From Parus major (Eukaryota > Chordata > Aves > Passeriformes > Paridae), in assembly GCF_001522545.3 (NCBI RefSeq), contig NC_031771.1:24802847-24866846 (forward strand): 64,000 nucleotides of DNA, written 5' to 3'. Position 1 is the first letter of the stretch. Each line of letters begins with the position of its first letter. The translations under genes were made by a program, and so were the position numbers. Shown piece after piece: positions 37,906 to 50,939 of this stretch. Under the pieces are notes generated by a model that saw nothing but the letters and a program-made list of their open reading frames with translations, was not told where the DNA came from and searched no databases.

Positions 37906-40900
37906 TATTCTTATGAATTGTGGAGTGTCCCTGTAATGCACTTCAACAATTCTATGTAAACTGTGTTAAATTTCATCCCTAGCTGAGTCATAAAACCAGA
38001 GACAATGGAGAAAGATAAATACTCATGTACTCAGGGTCACCTTTGTTCAGAAAGGCCATTAATACAAGGTTGCTAGTACTTACATAGCAGTAAGCAAGTA
38101 CTTACTGTTATGCCTGAAGATATCCTTCAAATAACAATTTTCTGGATTGAAATCAAATAAAACAAGAAAAATCAGTATTCTTGTCCTGAGATTCTAAGCA
38201 TAGCCAGACCCAGCAAAGATTCAAATGTCCTACAAAGGAAAATTTTCTAGTGTAAATTTAGAGTACTTCCTCCAAATACAATTCACTGCTAAGATGTTCT
38301 TTTTTGCACACATGCCACAGGGCTATTGCTAGCACCTTTTGCACTGAGATCCTTGGACTCACAGCCACTCAGTTCAGGTAGCCCAGGCCTCAGTAATCAC
38401 TTGTTTTCAGTCAGGTTTCAGCAGTCAGCAAGGCAGTATTCCCAGATTCCATGGAAGCTTTGGAAGGGACTGTTCTGCACAGCCATCAAATCTATTCTCT
38501 AGTTTTTGCACACACCTCAAAGCGACCCATGGTTTGAAAGAATACAGACAGTGATTCCAATGATTTTCATCACTATTCCGGAGCCTGGTGAGATGCCCCC
38601 AGAATCACTAACATCTCACTATTTTCAGAGATGCAGCAAAAGAGAAGTTTCAGAGAAGTAAAATATTCATGTCAGCCTAAGCAGAAGAGAGTGCTTCATC
38701 CGATATTTCCCAGTGTAAGGGTGAGGGGCTTATTTACATTAGTTATTTAGAGCAGTAACCACTGGCAAACATCCCACAGCAGGTTTGCCGAGTATTTTGC
38801 TGCCAGAGAAATTTTCATCTCTTTGGTGATTCCAGACCAGCAAGCAGAAGATGTAAGAAGATAACTTTCATTATTACAATAGAATGTTTTTTCATAGCAG
38901 TTGTTACCCCATTTGGAAAATACTGCTTGATATCCTGTAATCCCTCTCTATCTGTCATTTGCGTTTATTAGTTTCTCAAGTATATTCAAAGCTGTAAATG
39001 GAGAAACGGGGCTGTCTGTGTTTCAAATTGAAGATGGGAGACAACTGACAAAATACCATGTAGCTCTTCCTGTTTAATAATCCCACATGGACAGACAATG
39101 CATCTACTATTCCTTTAGAAGCTTATTTCCCAAACTCAGTTATCATGCAGATGGTAAAATCTATTCTTTGAGGGTCAGGATTAAAGCCAATGGAAAATAC
39201 CATGTAATTCTTTGAGGAAAAATAGCTACTACTGCTACCTGGAAGGTAATATCTATTTCCAATACAAAACACCCTACATTTTATGACAGCTAACATTTTC
39301 CCAAACCTTCCTAAGCAGCTAAACTTTAAAAAATAATCTAATTTCAGACACTGCACAGAAGCAGCAAACAAGTAAAGGTCAATATAACCACAAATGCTTT
39401 CCATGCTGTATAATCCAAATAAACAGATGCCCTTACAGAAAGGGCATTACCTCTCTTTCAAACCTCAAGTGCCTTGGTACCCAAAGCAGGACTTGGATCC
39501 CCAGGTCTGCCAAAACTCAAAAGTGGATGAAGAACTTTGGCACTTGCCAAAGCTTTCCCAGCACAAGATACCAAACACCTTCCTCGCCCAGCCTTCACAA
39601 GGACTCAGCACAGCTGGAGTCATGCCTGTATCCTGTGGAGGGGTCCTGGCATCCTTACTCTAGCCAGAGAGGTGGACATATTCCCCAGGGCTCATGATGA
39701 ATCAATCAAGCAATGTAACTGATCTAACAGCTGCACCAGATAAAAATGCAGACCCCTCTGTGGCATCTCTCCAGCATGCTAGAGCATATGTAAAAATTGG
39801 CTAATGCTCCAAAACCAGAAAAATATTATCCTAGTGTGTGTTAGAATAAGTTAATAATATTTATTACTTTGGAAATTATTAATTCATATAGATGGTGCAC
39901 TTTTATTTTTACCGGGAAAAAAAGGCATTTATTTTAACCCTACCATTAAAAGACACTTGTTAAATGCAGCAGCAGTGCATTGTTGAGGACAAATGAATTA
40001 AAACATGAGGCTGACTCTATAAAACATCAGAATCACCCTTCCAAAGCAAAAAATGCTTTAAAGGACATTTAAGTCTTTAAAAACAAAATTAGTCAGTGAC
40101 TTAAAACATCTTCTCTTCGTCACAAAAAAATGCAGTCCGCCTCAGTTGTACTTCCACTATTTATATACCTGCAAAGCAGGTAGAGACCAAAGTTCCACTC
40201 TTTATTATTCCCCTCATCTACAGAACTGGCTAACGTGCAGTTTTACCTGAAGGAATTTGCAGACTTAAGAAGGTATGACCTGCTCGCCTGCTCATGGAAG
40301 CAAACTGTGATTATCAAAGGGATATCCGTGGGGCATTCACCATTAAAAACTGAATTAACAAGCCATTCTGCATTTCCTCTGTAGAATTTTCTTTGAGGGA
40401 GGATTTAAGGGGTGCTCTGAAGGCAGTGGCTCAATAAATACATTGCAGTGTCACGGCAAACCTTACAAAGCACATCCTGACCCACACATTGGCACAGCAC
40501 CGCACCAAGGCAGGCATGTAGCACTTGCTAGCAAGGAACAGCACAGTGCAAGACAAAGTTCCTCAAAACCTGGACCCTGGCCAATCTGTCCGGATAAAAC
40601 AAACACAGCTTTGAGCAACAGACAAGGGGGATCCTCCACACAGAAAACCATCAGGCATATTTGCCTCCTACCCTGTCCCAAGAAGCTCAATTTGGACCAC
40701 AGCCCAGTACTTTGTCAGGTCTCAGCGGGGAGAGGTGGAAGCATTAATGAGGGGTTTCCCTGACATACAGCTGCAACACTCATCTCCACTATCTGGGAAA
40801 GTTTAGAGTCTGCTGGGGGGGGAGGTGGGGGGATTGGTGGGGGTTTTTGTACAATACAGCTTTTACCCCAGAGTTAACACACTCCACACAGGCCTTTCTA

Positions 40901-43384
40901 GACTAGAAGATACCGTGTTTTAAGTCTAAATTCCCTGTAGAGGGATACACACTATCCATATCTTTGAGCACCTCACCATTGCGGACAGCGGGGAATTCTG
41001 CTCAGATAATAAATCAATGGCATAACCAAGCCTGCAGTTGTTGGGACTGCTTTATAGATATTGCTTTATAGCTTTTAAATGAATCCTGACATTGATCCTC
41101 AGAAAAAAAAATAATGAAAAATTAAATGAAAAGGAGAAAAAGATGACAAAATACTGCAGTCAAAAGGCTGGTAAGTCTAAAGACAGCAACGTATTGTGCT
41201 GCTGGAATATTAAATGTAGAATCCTGAAAGTATCATAAAATAACTTTGCTGGAAGCCCAGCAGGTGTTTGCGGGATCTGTCTGCATACTTTAGTTATTTA
41301 TTGTAGAAATAGTCTTTAAAAAAATAGAGTAGGGCTACCACTATCAGAAGTGAAGGACTACAGAAAGCTAGCCAAAGGGAAGACATCCTACATGTGAAAT
41401 CCTTCAAGAGCCTCTCCACTACTAAAAGGAAAGGGTCCAGATTTCCTAAATCCTTCGAGTACACGAACAATCTTACCTATTCAGTGCAAAAAATCTAGCC
41501 AAGCACAGAAACTTTGCCAACATGCCAGTCCCAGAAGCTACAAAAAGAAAATCCAATTTTACTAGCTAGGAAGCCACCCTTACCTCTCCAAGCTTTAATG
41601 GAGTAGTGATTAATTGCACCAAAGTGGATCTGGCCCAGTCCTTTCAATGCAACAGTATTGATTTACTCCTGCAGCACAAGTAGCCCACCAGATTTTGACA
41701 TTGAAATATGATCTCCTTTAATGATGCCCTCTCTTAGTAATATCTTCCAGCTTTCTCTGTTATTCATTCTGGGATTTAGATTTAATTTGGATGCTGTTAC
41801 GTTGCATATACTTTTATTGTGCTCTGTTTACAAAATGATTCTTGCAATTAATTACAGTAATGAGATCATGGCTAAAAGACTCGCAGAATGCTGATTAGAT
41901 AATTAATGATTGGTTGTTTTTTGTAGCATTTTATTGAATATATACTCCAGGTTGGTCTCTCCCCTTTCCTTTTTTGGTCTTTCTTGCCTGAGCTCTAATA
42001 GGTAATTGAATAAATGATTAGTGGGAAAGTAGATTACATGAATCATATTTAACCCCTCAGCACTTAGACAGGAATCCAGAGTAATATAATGTGAGGAATA
42101 TAAGAAATCAATTTCTTTGGTATTTTCATTGTAGTAATTACAGGCTGAAAATAGTTTTAAATCAGATACTAGTTCAAAATTGTCAAATAGGCTGGACCTG
42201 ACTCCGTAGAAGCAAGTGACGTTAAAATAGTTGCTTGCCAGCAAGAACAGGACCAATCATTCTGAAAAGGGGCTGGCCACGACACAGCAGAGCTTGACCA
42301 CTCAAATTAGTGTGGCCAAGTTTACAGTCAAATGTCTGACCATGAGAAAAACCTTTTGTTTTCTGGGCCTGGAATGGAAAGAAAAGATCAGGTCACCCTT
42401 CCCCTACTCTCAGTAACCTCCCTTGAAACCTTCAGCCATGCCAAAGGCCCATCGCTCTTCAGGGCCAAGACATACCACAGGCAGTAACAGTACTGCCATG
42501 AACTGAACAATGAACTGCTGCACTCAGATTCCAGACTCATCAAAACCACACATCCAAACACCATTGACTCAGTCTGGTTTGCTTTAGACTAGGCTGACTA
42601 AAGGCACAAAAGTGAGCATTTAGCCTGTGCATATATTATGATACAGTCTAAAAAAGATAACTCCCATCGACTGCAACCTCAACACGAGAATCAGACCCAC
42701 AGATCTCCAGTAGGAATACAGAAAATGAGGAACCTGTATCCAGGCCAGTAAAGTACTCCCAGCTATCTTCTCTTGATCAAGCCCCAGAGAGTCCACTTCA
42801 TATCCTTCGGACCTCATAGCAAAAACCAGCCGGTATTTTGATAATTGGGCAAACTTCATTTGCAAAAATTAGCCAAAGGAAAGGGGCTGGGAAACCTTAA
42901 CTACTATCTTCTTGAAAAAGTAGAGCATGCTTTCCCAGATATTTGGCTTGTTTCTTTCTTCAAGTCTAAAAATTTTAACTAAAAAGGGTCTTTTTTTCAG
43001 AGTTTTGTTGTAGTGTTTAGGTTTTCTTGAATAGCTTGAAAGAATGAGAAAGGAAAGCTATCACGGTTTACTTTCAGCTTCTAATGTTGCCAACCAGATG
43101 AAATACAGAATAAGTCATTTTGAGAGACTGATAAGTTATATTTATTCATGGGGACAAAGGTCTAAAATAAAAGTTATGTTGTCAGAGAAGGAATTGTGGT
43201 AGTGCCTGAATATTCCGCAGAAACAAACATCAAGCCATGATCAATCTCTATCTGTCCCACAATGACTTCCATGTGACTTTTAATGCCAAGAAGCTCACAG
43301 ACCATTCCCAGCAAAACACAAAACCAGACACAGAATTTAAACTTGGTCCTGCAATTGCAGGGAGTTTCAACAAGCCCAAGTGTG
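37906..43384. other. Intergenic, no gene recognised
   Basis: AT-rich unique-looking DNA with one G-rich tract (40815-40843). ORFs of 60-117 codons show no domain. Around 41.7-42.2 kb the sequence is particularly even and repeat-free and may be conserved non-coding DNA, which needs an alignment to judge. Confidence 0.5.
40815..40843 (+). other. G-quadruplex-type G-rich tract
   Basis: G-runs of 8, 2, 6, 2 and 5 separated by 1-3 bases (GGGGGGGGAGGTGGGGGG…GGTGGGGG) on the + strand, in an otherwise AT-rich neighbourhood. It meets the usual sequence pattern for intramolecular G-quadruplex formation, since the 8-run can supply two tracts. Confidence 0.6.
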
Positions 43385-44135
43385 GGTAAGTGTGCCCTTA
43401 GGCCACAACTACCCCAGGCACTGCTACAGGCTTGGGCAGAGTGGCTGGAAAGCTGCCCAGCAGAAAAGGAGCTGGGGGTGCTGCTGGAGAGCAGCTGAAC
43501 AGGAGCCAGCTGTGCCCAGGTGGCCAAGAAGGCCAATGGCATCCTGGCCTGTGTCAGCAATGCTGTGGCCAGCAGGAGCAGGGCAGGGATTGTCCCATTG
43601 TTGCTCAGCACTGATGAGGCCACACCTTGATTCCTGTGTTCAGTTCTGGGTCTCTCACAACAAGGACATTGAGGTGCTGGAACTTAACCAGAGAGGGGCA
43701 ACAGAGCCCAGGAAGGGTCTGGATCATAAGTCTGATGAAAAAAAGCAGCTGGGAGACCTGGGGTTGTTAAGCCTGGAGAAAAGAAGGCTCAGGGAGGACT
43801 TTCTCATTCTCTGCAACTATCTGAAAGCAGCTTTTAGCAAGGTGTGGTCAGCCTCTTCTCATCAGTAGGAAAAGGTAGGACAAGAGAAAATGGTCTCAAG
43901 TTAAACCAGTGAAGGTTTAGACTGGACATTAGGGAAAATTTCTTCGAGGAAAGGGTGATCAGGCATTGGAACAGGCTGCCATGGGAAGCAGTGAAATCAC
44001 AATCTCTGGTCAGAAAAGTGTGGATTTGGCACTTAGGGACAAGGTTTAGTGGTGGGCTCAGCAGTGCTAATGTTAATGGTTGGACTCTATTTTAGAGGTC
44101 TTTTACCAGCCTTAACAATTCCGTGATTATTCCAC
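43385..44135 (+). mobile_element. CR1 LINE, longest copy in the window, + orientation, ORF2 tail plus 3' end
   Basis: About 750 bp. The 5' part encodes decayed remnants of the CR1 ORF2 C-terminal region: an 'EWLESCPAEKELGVLLES' stretch in one frame, AKKANGILAC-type residues and later 'LGLLSLEKRRLRED' in others. The frames shift and contain stops, so it is inactive. The 3' part has 'GGAACAGGCTGCCATGGGAA', a 'GGTTGGACTCTATTTTAGAG' block and 'CAATTCCGTGATTATTCC'. Known: CR1 ORF2 encodes an endonuclease and reverse transcriptase. Only the far C-terminus remains here. Confidence 0.88.
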
Positions 44136-45324
44136 TACTGAATCAAACCACCCAGATCACAGCACATGCCATGCCAACCTATTTTGAATACATTCTCACA
44201 CTGATTTAATGAACAAAGGTTATTTGGAATTATCCTGTCTCCATATATTACTAAAGCCACAGGCCTGAACAGATAAATTCCTACAAGACAGACCTATTCA
44301 CTCATGGACGAACAGATTAAGCTATCAAATGCCCAATGCACATAGGTTTCTCATCCTGGTATTTCTTCAGCTGTCAGCTCCGTGGCTTTCCACTGAAACA
44401 CAGATATCTTACAATTAATTTTCGGAAGAAAAATAAACTAGTAGGAGAAAAGTCAGCAAGATTTCTCTCCAGCCACCATCAAAAGGGAACATTACCAAGT
44501 GGTAAGGAGAACCATACATTTGAGGGAAGTTACATATTGCACACAATTTTTTTCAGTAGATTTTTTTCATCTACACAGCATGATTATAGATAATTAGCAC
44601 ACACGATTGCTAAGAACACAATTATAAGTCCCTGGATGGAACCGGACTTTGCAAGAATCCAATTCAAATCGGGGGTATGAGGGCACAATCTGTTCTGATT
44701 ATATCATATGTTATAGACGCTTCCAATATGTTTAAGATGAGGAACAGGATCACTACTAATACAACACAAGCTTTTTCATGAGCTACAGAAGCTGGATATC
44801 TTGGAGTAAAATCAAAGTCTAGAAAGATTGCTGGTTTGGTGAGAATAGTTAACAAAAAGGTTGCTCAAGATGCTTTTTGTTAACCCACATACAGCACATA
44901 ACATCTGATGAGTCACTACCATAAGATATTAAGGAATTAACAACTACCTTGAATGAGAAAAAGCATCCAGAGGATTTTATTTGATTTATAACTGTCCTGC
45001 AGTTACACAACAGTCTCTGGCAGGCTGCTGGCTTCTTGCCTGCACTCTAACCACATTTATCTTGTACTCCTGCTAAGCAGGTTTTTGCATACAAGATTTG
45101 AATACCTTCTACAGTTCACAGCTAAGTGCTAGACCCTTGCACTCACCTTAACTCCCCTTCTATGACCAAGGTCTGAATGAACTGCACAGCAAGCCAGAAT
45201 TACACTTAAGAAGGTGTTTTTTGAAGTTTCTGAATACTCTGGATACTGCTTTTGTAGAACATCTACTTGTAAACTACCAGAGAAGCTACCATAGGAGAGG
45301 ACTTTGTGTCTGACCCTTCATTCA
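44136..45324. other. Intergenic, no gene recognised
   Basis: Ordinary sequence between a CR1 copy and the 45.3 kb repeat block. Confidence 0.55.
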
Positions 45325-45910
45325 TACAATGACATTCAAAGAAGGCCACTGCTCCAGCGTGGGTTGCTCCCATGGGATGCAATTCTTCAAGAACAGGCTG
45401 CTCTGGAGTGACTTTTCTGCAGGGTCACCAGTCCTGGCAGCAAACCTGCTCCAGTGTGGGGTCCTCTCTCCATGGAGCCACAGGTCCTGCCAAGGAGGCT
45501 GCTCCATCATGGCCTTCCAAGGGGTAACAATCTGCTTTGGGCATCCACCTACTCCACTGTGGACCTCCAGGGGCACAGCTGCCTCACCATTGTCTTCCCC
45601 ACAGGCTGCAGGGGAATCACAGCTCAGGTGCCCAGAGCACCTCCTGCTCCTCCTTCATCAACCTGTGTGTCTGCAAGGCTGCTCCTCTCACATGGTCTCA
45701 CTGTTCTCTGGCTGCATTTGCTGTTTCACAGCTATTTCACCCCATCCTTAACTCTGTTATCCCAGAGGTGCTATCACCAGCACTGATGGGCTCAGCCTTG
45801 GCGAGCACGGAGTCCACCTTGGAGCCATCTGGCATTGGCTCCATCAAACAGGGGGAAGCTGATAGCCCCTTACCACAGAAACCACCCCTGTAGCCCTCTC
45901 AACTACACAA
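45325..45910 (+). repeat. Avian interspersed repeat with degenerate ~50-bp tandem units
   Basis: GC-rich block with sharp edges. CTGCTCC-type unit starts fall at 45349, 45398, 45446, 45499 and 45549, a spacing of 48-53 bp; a related CTGCTCC follows at 45644. The later part reads 'GAGCACCTCCTGCTCCTCCT', a 'GATGGGCTCAGCCTTGGC' block and 'CCATCTGGCATTGGCTCCAT'. I recall this pattern as a recurrent repeat in bird genomes, probably derived from internal sequence of an endogenous retrovirus, but I cannot name the family. The + frames of 110-140 codons reflect low stop density and have no supported function. Confidence 0.55.
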
Positions 45911-48900
45911 TCCAAGCCACCTCCCACCTCTGAAACAGCCTGCTAGCTAAACCAAAGGCCAGGCACTTGCTGTAATTATAGACCCAGGTCCTGCACTCTG
46001 GATGTCCCTGCACTGCCCACCACAGCACACATGACCCAGGCTTACTGTTGTGAGTAAAGCTCAAAATGCCTCTTAGCTCACCACACCTAGAATTCCAAAT
46101 AGATTAAAAAGATGTCCATTTAATTAAACCAGGAAGAAGATATTCTGGCTTTGGTTTAAGTAATATATTTCACTACAAGCAGCTTCAGTCAGTTTCCATT
46201 TCAGAAAACCCCATGGGTGTTTGGGTCAACCATTGACCAATTAGAGTAAGAGTGTCAGTCCAATCAATGACTTGCCAAACTTTTGTTTACATCAGGCAAA
46301 CCTCCTAAGCCAAGGCCAACCTCTTCACTTCACCAAGAAGTATATCATACATTTAACCATTAGCACTGCAATTTCTCTCAAGTTGGAGTATATGGTTTGG
46401 GCAAAACCCATGAGCATTCTCACCGTCTGAGATGAAAGTTGCTGAATATTTTGCCCTGAAGGCAGACTGCAAAGTGCTATAGAAGCAAGAGAAAAATCAG
46501 AAACTTGACAGAAGAAAATACTTGCAGCTTGTTCTTTTAAAAAGAACCCTGTACATCACAGATACCATGATAGCAACTTCTGTTCTTCTTAGCCATTAAA
46601 CAGGGAAGCCAATACTACCTAAATATTCATCCCACTTCCACAAAGCAGTTGAAAACACCTATCATACCTAGACATATACACCAACCTCAATCACACTTCT
46701 GTTTAACTACCTGCTCCCTTGCTAGATGCAGCCATGCCACTTTGGTCCCTCAAAGGACAGTTAAATATAACATAAAAGCAGATGAAGGAGAGCTAAACAG
46801 TCATAATAAACTGAAAAGCAGAACTTGAACTGAATGATACAATTTCCCATGCACATATGCCCAGTGGATGCACTGAGTTTGCTTGACAAATATCATCTCA
46901 TGATTTTTTTTTTTATTTACAAACATCTGAGATGGAAATCCTGCTCCTTTGTCCTTTTATATGCTCAGGTCTAAACAGAAGACAGTGATTTAGGTGGTCA
47001 TTTACATCACAATTCAGACTTGACATTCATAGGCTTTGTGGTGTTTCTATGGTCTGTGCTATGCCTGATGTGATGAGCTAATTTCAAAATCAGTATTTCT
47101 TACTTTGATTAATAAGACACAAGGTAGACCTTAGCAGCACACTACAGGAATTAAATGCTTATTTTCTAATTATTTGCTTGTTGACATATTACATTTATAC
47201 TAGCAGATACAGCATTAGTATGAGGAAGAAAAAAAATCTTATACAGTACAAAATGGTGAGACCATAAAAATCAACTGGCCATTACAGCTGTATACTAAAC
47301 AAACATTATTCAGTGAATTCTTTTTTTCATTAGAGTAGCTTGTATACAAGAGAATTTTTTCAGATATCAATTACTAATTTAAGAAATGGAAACATTACCA
47401 ACAAGGAAAATAAAATTGTCAAAGAAAACCCAGGCATGAGTTCAGTTTCTTGAAGTTAAACCTGTGGAGGGGTTGAGTTTTACAGCATGAACAAGCACTT
47501 CCAGTGAAGTGAAACTTTCCTCAGATGATGCACATTACACAGACAAAGGCACTAAAAATCACTTTTAAGATGTCCAATGCAGCTTCTATATGTTACCTTT
47601 TTAAATCCTTCAGGTAGATCCACGCTTGTCTTTTGCAAGTTTCAGAGAAGTTTCCCATTTGAGAGGCCTTAATTTCAGTTCTGGACTCAACAGCTAAAGA
47701 GACAATGACTCTTCAGAAGTGCATGACAGTTGCTTTCTCTGCCCTTTAGTCTCATTTAACATGAATATGTATAGTTAAGCAGAAAGAGTCCATCCTTATT
47801 ATCCTACAAGCCTCACATATCCTATTTACCACTGGTGAGACAAATAGATTCATAAACCCCGCATTTGGCTAAGGAAAAGTTTTGCCTGCTGGGGAATTAT
47901 GAGCCCTATCCTTCCCACATACATACCTTTCACCCTCCTCATCCAAGAGCATATAACTCATGGAGCAGTTTAAAGCACTCACCAATTATTGTTAGCACAG
48001 CACAAGTCCTTAGGGATCCTGGCAAGAAAGCACCTTATCACACACACTGCATAAAGGGAGCAAGGAATCAATCACTGGAGACTCCCTCAAATGCCTCTAT
48101 ATACTAGATGGAGAACTTGATACAAACAGATCAAAACCAGAATGAAATTAAGTGAAAGGGTTAAGTGCTATTGAACAGGCTTATAAGAATAGCACACCAG
48201 TGGCAAAAGGAAAGCCATTCAGTTCTGTGCAACCATATCTGTGAGAAACCATTTCCACACTTTTGTTTGGGAAAGCACGTATATTGGCGTGAAGTCTCGG
48301 CAGCAGCCCCTGCTTTACATGTAATAAACCCAGGAAAGTGAAAGTTGATATACAGACCATCAAAGATTTAAACAGTCCTTTCAGGCTCATAGGTATAACC
48401 GCATGCATCTTAAGACTCCTTAGCTCTGCCATGAAATACCAGCTCACAAACAGTGTGTGAATGAAGTCCCTAGGTCATCCCATAATACAACATACAGTCA
48501 AATCACATCTCCAGAACTTTACAGGGGCAAAAATACACATCAATTAAGTTAATCCATCAAGCATTATCAACAGACACACATTTCTTTTGCATTCACCAAG
48601 AACCAATTCTCTTTCCTGTGGCTTCTTGCATATGCTTCATTTTATGTACCTGAACCAGCACCAATACACCTATAAAATTCTCAGCATGAAGTTCTGCATA
48701 TGCTTAAGTAGAGAAACAAACCTTGATCAATATATTAGCAACTCTAGATAGAAGCTCCCTGCATTGAGCAGGCACAGAGGTTTAACCTGTACCTAGCAGG
48801 CAAAGCTTAGCTAACAATTAGAGTGCAAATCAGAGGTCTTCCTGCCCAAGGAAGACACAAAGTTTTAACTAATTTTCTGAAACAGCAATTCTAGCAGGGG

Positions 48901-50589
48901 TTCCCAGCAGCCACCCTCTCCCCCTCTACCGTCCCAGGGAAAAAAAAACAAAAACAAAAGCCTGTTACTTATTAGAAAAACACATATATAGGATAATGAG
49001 GGCCTTAAGAAGAAAAAGGTGCTGTGCTACTTCTCAAGAATAAACTGAACACAGAAGAAAAACATCTCTACTTATTAGAATATGAAAAAAAAGGTTCCTT
49101 CAGCTCCCAAAACTGAGAATCCTTATTCTCCATTTTATGTTTTAAACATGCTGTAATATCAGAGCTCACCTACACACGTGAGAAGCCCCAAGCTACTCAT
49201 GAACAACAGCTGCTTATGGAGAAAGCCCAATTATTTTGTTGACAAAAAAGAAACCAAAGGGCTTATTAACACCACTGCCACCAACCACAGACCTCTTGTA
49301 AAGGTCTCCCTACTGCCTAAAACTATAAAATGGATAAGATACCATCTACTATTTATTGCTTGGATGCACGTTGGAGGCTTTTACTTATTCCTTGCAAGAG
49401 AGAAGTAGACTAGAAGGTGATTTGTTGCTGTTTTTTTATTTAATGTTGGGGTAGGTTGTATTTGTCAGCATTTTCAGCATATGGAAGGAAAGTTCTGGTT
49501 TAAATTCAATCCTTTGAATTCTGTTGACAACAGGATTTCAGCACTTTGATTTTATTCCTTTCGTTTCATTTATCTTGTAGTAGTCCTTAAGGCAGGAGTC
49601 TGAAGCTGTTCTCTGTTTCTTGTGGAAAAGGCACTGCAGGCATGTGGTTCATGTAGTACTGTAGTTTCATGGATGCATCCCAAAGGTATGTTATGTTATT
49701 AACTGATATCAGCTTTTGATTGTAGAGGAAAAGAAGCTACTTTTAATTATGGGTTTTATATGTTTAATTCTTCTAGTGGTTTTACTTACCTTTTTTTTTT
49801 TTTTTTACTTCTTGCTTATACCTCCAACAGGCTCACAGAAGTCATTAATAGCTTATTAAACATTCATAAAGTGAATTTTTTTCCAGAGGACTGAGTGTTT
49901 GCTCAAAATGAAAGTAAAAGCTGTCAAAACTTGTTCTCAAACCTAATCTCTGAAATATCTCAGTTACTTTAACGTTTCCTTTTATAATTCTAGTTTTCTA
50001 ATTAAGAGTATTACAGAATGTATTAATTGAAATTTTAATGAAGGTTGATATTTTCCAATGTAGGGAAATCAATGGACAGAAAAAAAAAAATGTCCTAAAA
50101 CTTGGCTTTATCTGGAAGACTGTTATTTTTAAAAACATAATTTTAATAATTTTCTTGAGGGTCTTAATTTTATTTTAGTCTAGATTCTAGTCTTAATGGT
50201 ATTTTAAATTACTCAGAAGAATTAATGATAATTAACAGGTGAAAAATTTTAGTACTATTTTAACATCCTAAAAGGACTCCTCTGAGTATCCTCAGATCTA
50301 CATGGGTAAGATGCAGACAACAATTTTGTATAAAAATCAGGACTTTTTTTTTATTACATTTGTGACTGCAAAAAGTACTAGAGGAGGTTTAAGTTCAAGT
50401 GACAGCTTCCTGGTCTATAACACAGTTGCAGTGCATGTGTCACTAAATTCCAGGTTTGACCAGAGTCATAGTGATGCCAAGATGATTTTTTTACCTTTTC
50501 ATTTATACACCTTTTATGTATCCTCAGTACTCCTAGCATGCACACCTGTAATTCCTGAAGTCTGATAATTTAGCATAGTCCTAGCTTTC
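45911..50589. other. Intergenic, no gene recognised
   Basis: AT-rich DNA with short A and T runs (for example about 46905-46915 and T16 at 49791-49806). No repeat family, exon or RNA gene recognised. Confidence 0.5.
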
Positions 50590-50939
50590 TGTTACGCCAG
50601 GAGGCCAAGCACCCTAAAGGCCTCATAGGTAGGGGCCAGAAATCCCTACCCTATCTTGAGAAACCAAGGTCCCCTCTAGAACATATCCTGTAAACTGGAG
50701 ATTTGGCCCTTCCAGGGGGGAACTCCTCGGCATGGGAGGATTTCATGCTATTTGTTCAAGCTTCTCATTGGGGCATGCTTGTTAGATGTGCTGATTCATA
50801 CGGTCTGTAAATCATATATGTGATTAATCGCGTGTGTTACTGCGGCGCATCCCACCTTGGTGAAACAGCGCACCATAAGGTCCCTTACCAAAATACCAAG
50901 GTAAAAACCCCTTATCCCCTTAACCATGTGTGGCTCTCA
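50590..50939. mobile_element. Probable solo LTR, 350 bp
   Basis: GC-richer block in AT-rich DNA with TGTTACG… at the left and …CTCTCA at the right, i.e. TG…CA ends. It is flanked by GCTTTC (50584-50589) and GTTTTC (50940-50945), which agree at 5 of 6 positions as an aged target-site duplication would. It contains several CpGs and no ORF. A ~350-bp length with a 6-bp duplication is typical of beta-like (ERVK) LTRs, but class and orientation are inference. Confidence 0.5.

Noticed and set aside
41903..42256. 117-codon minus-strand ORF
   Set aside because: No similarity to any family I know, no transcript signals, in intergenic AT-rich DNA.
43174..43868. 149- and 162-codon ORFs around 43.2-43.9 kb
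   Set aside because: They lie in or overlap the CR1 copy. The + frames are shifted pieces of the CR1 ORF2 tail and the minus frame is its shadow.
45329..45893. Three overlapping + ORFs of 110-140 codons
   Set aside because: They fall wholly in the ~50-bp-period interspersed repeat and read it in three frames; none has a domain.
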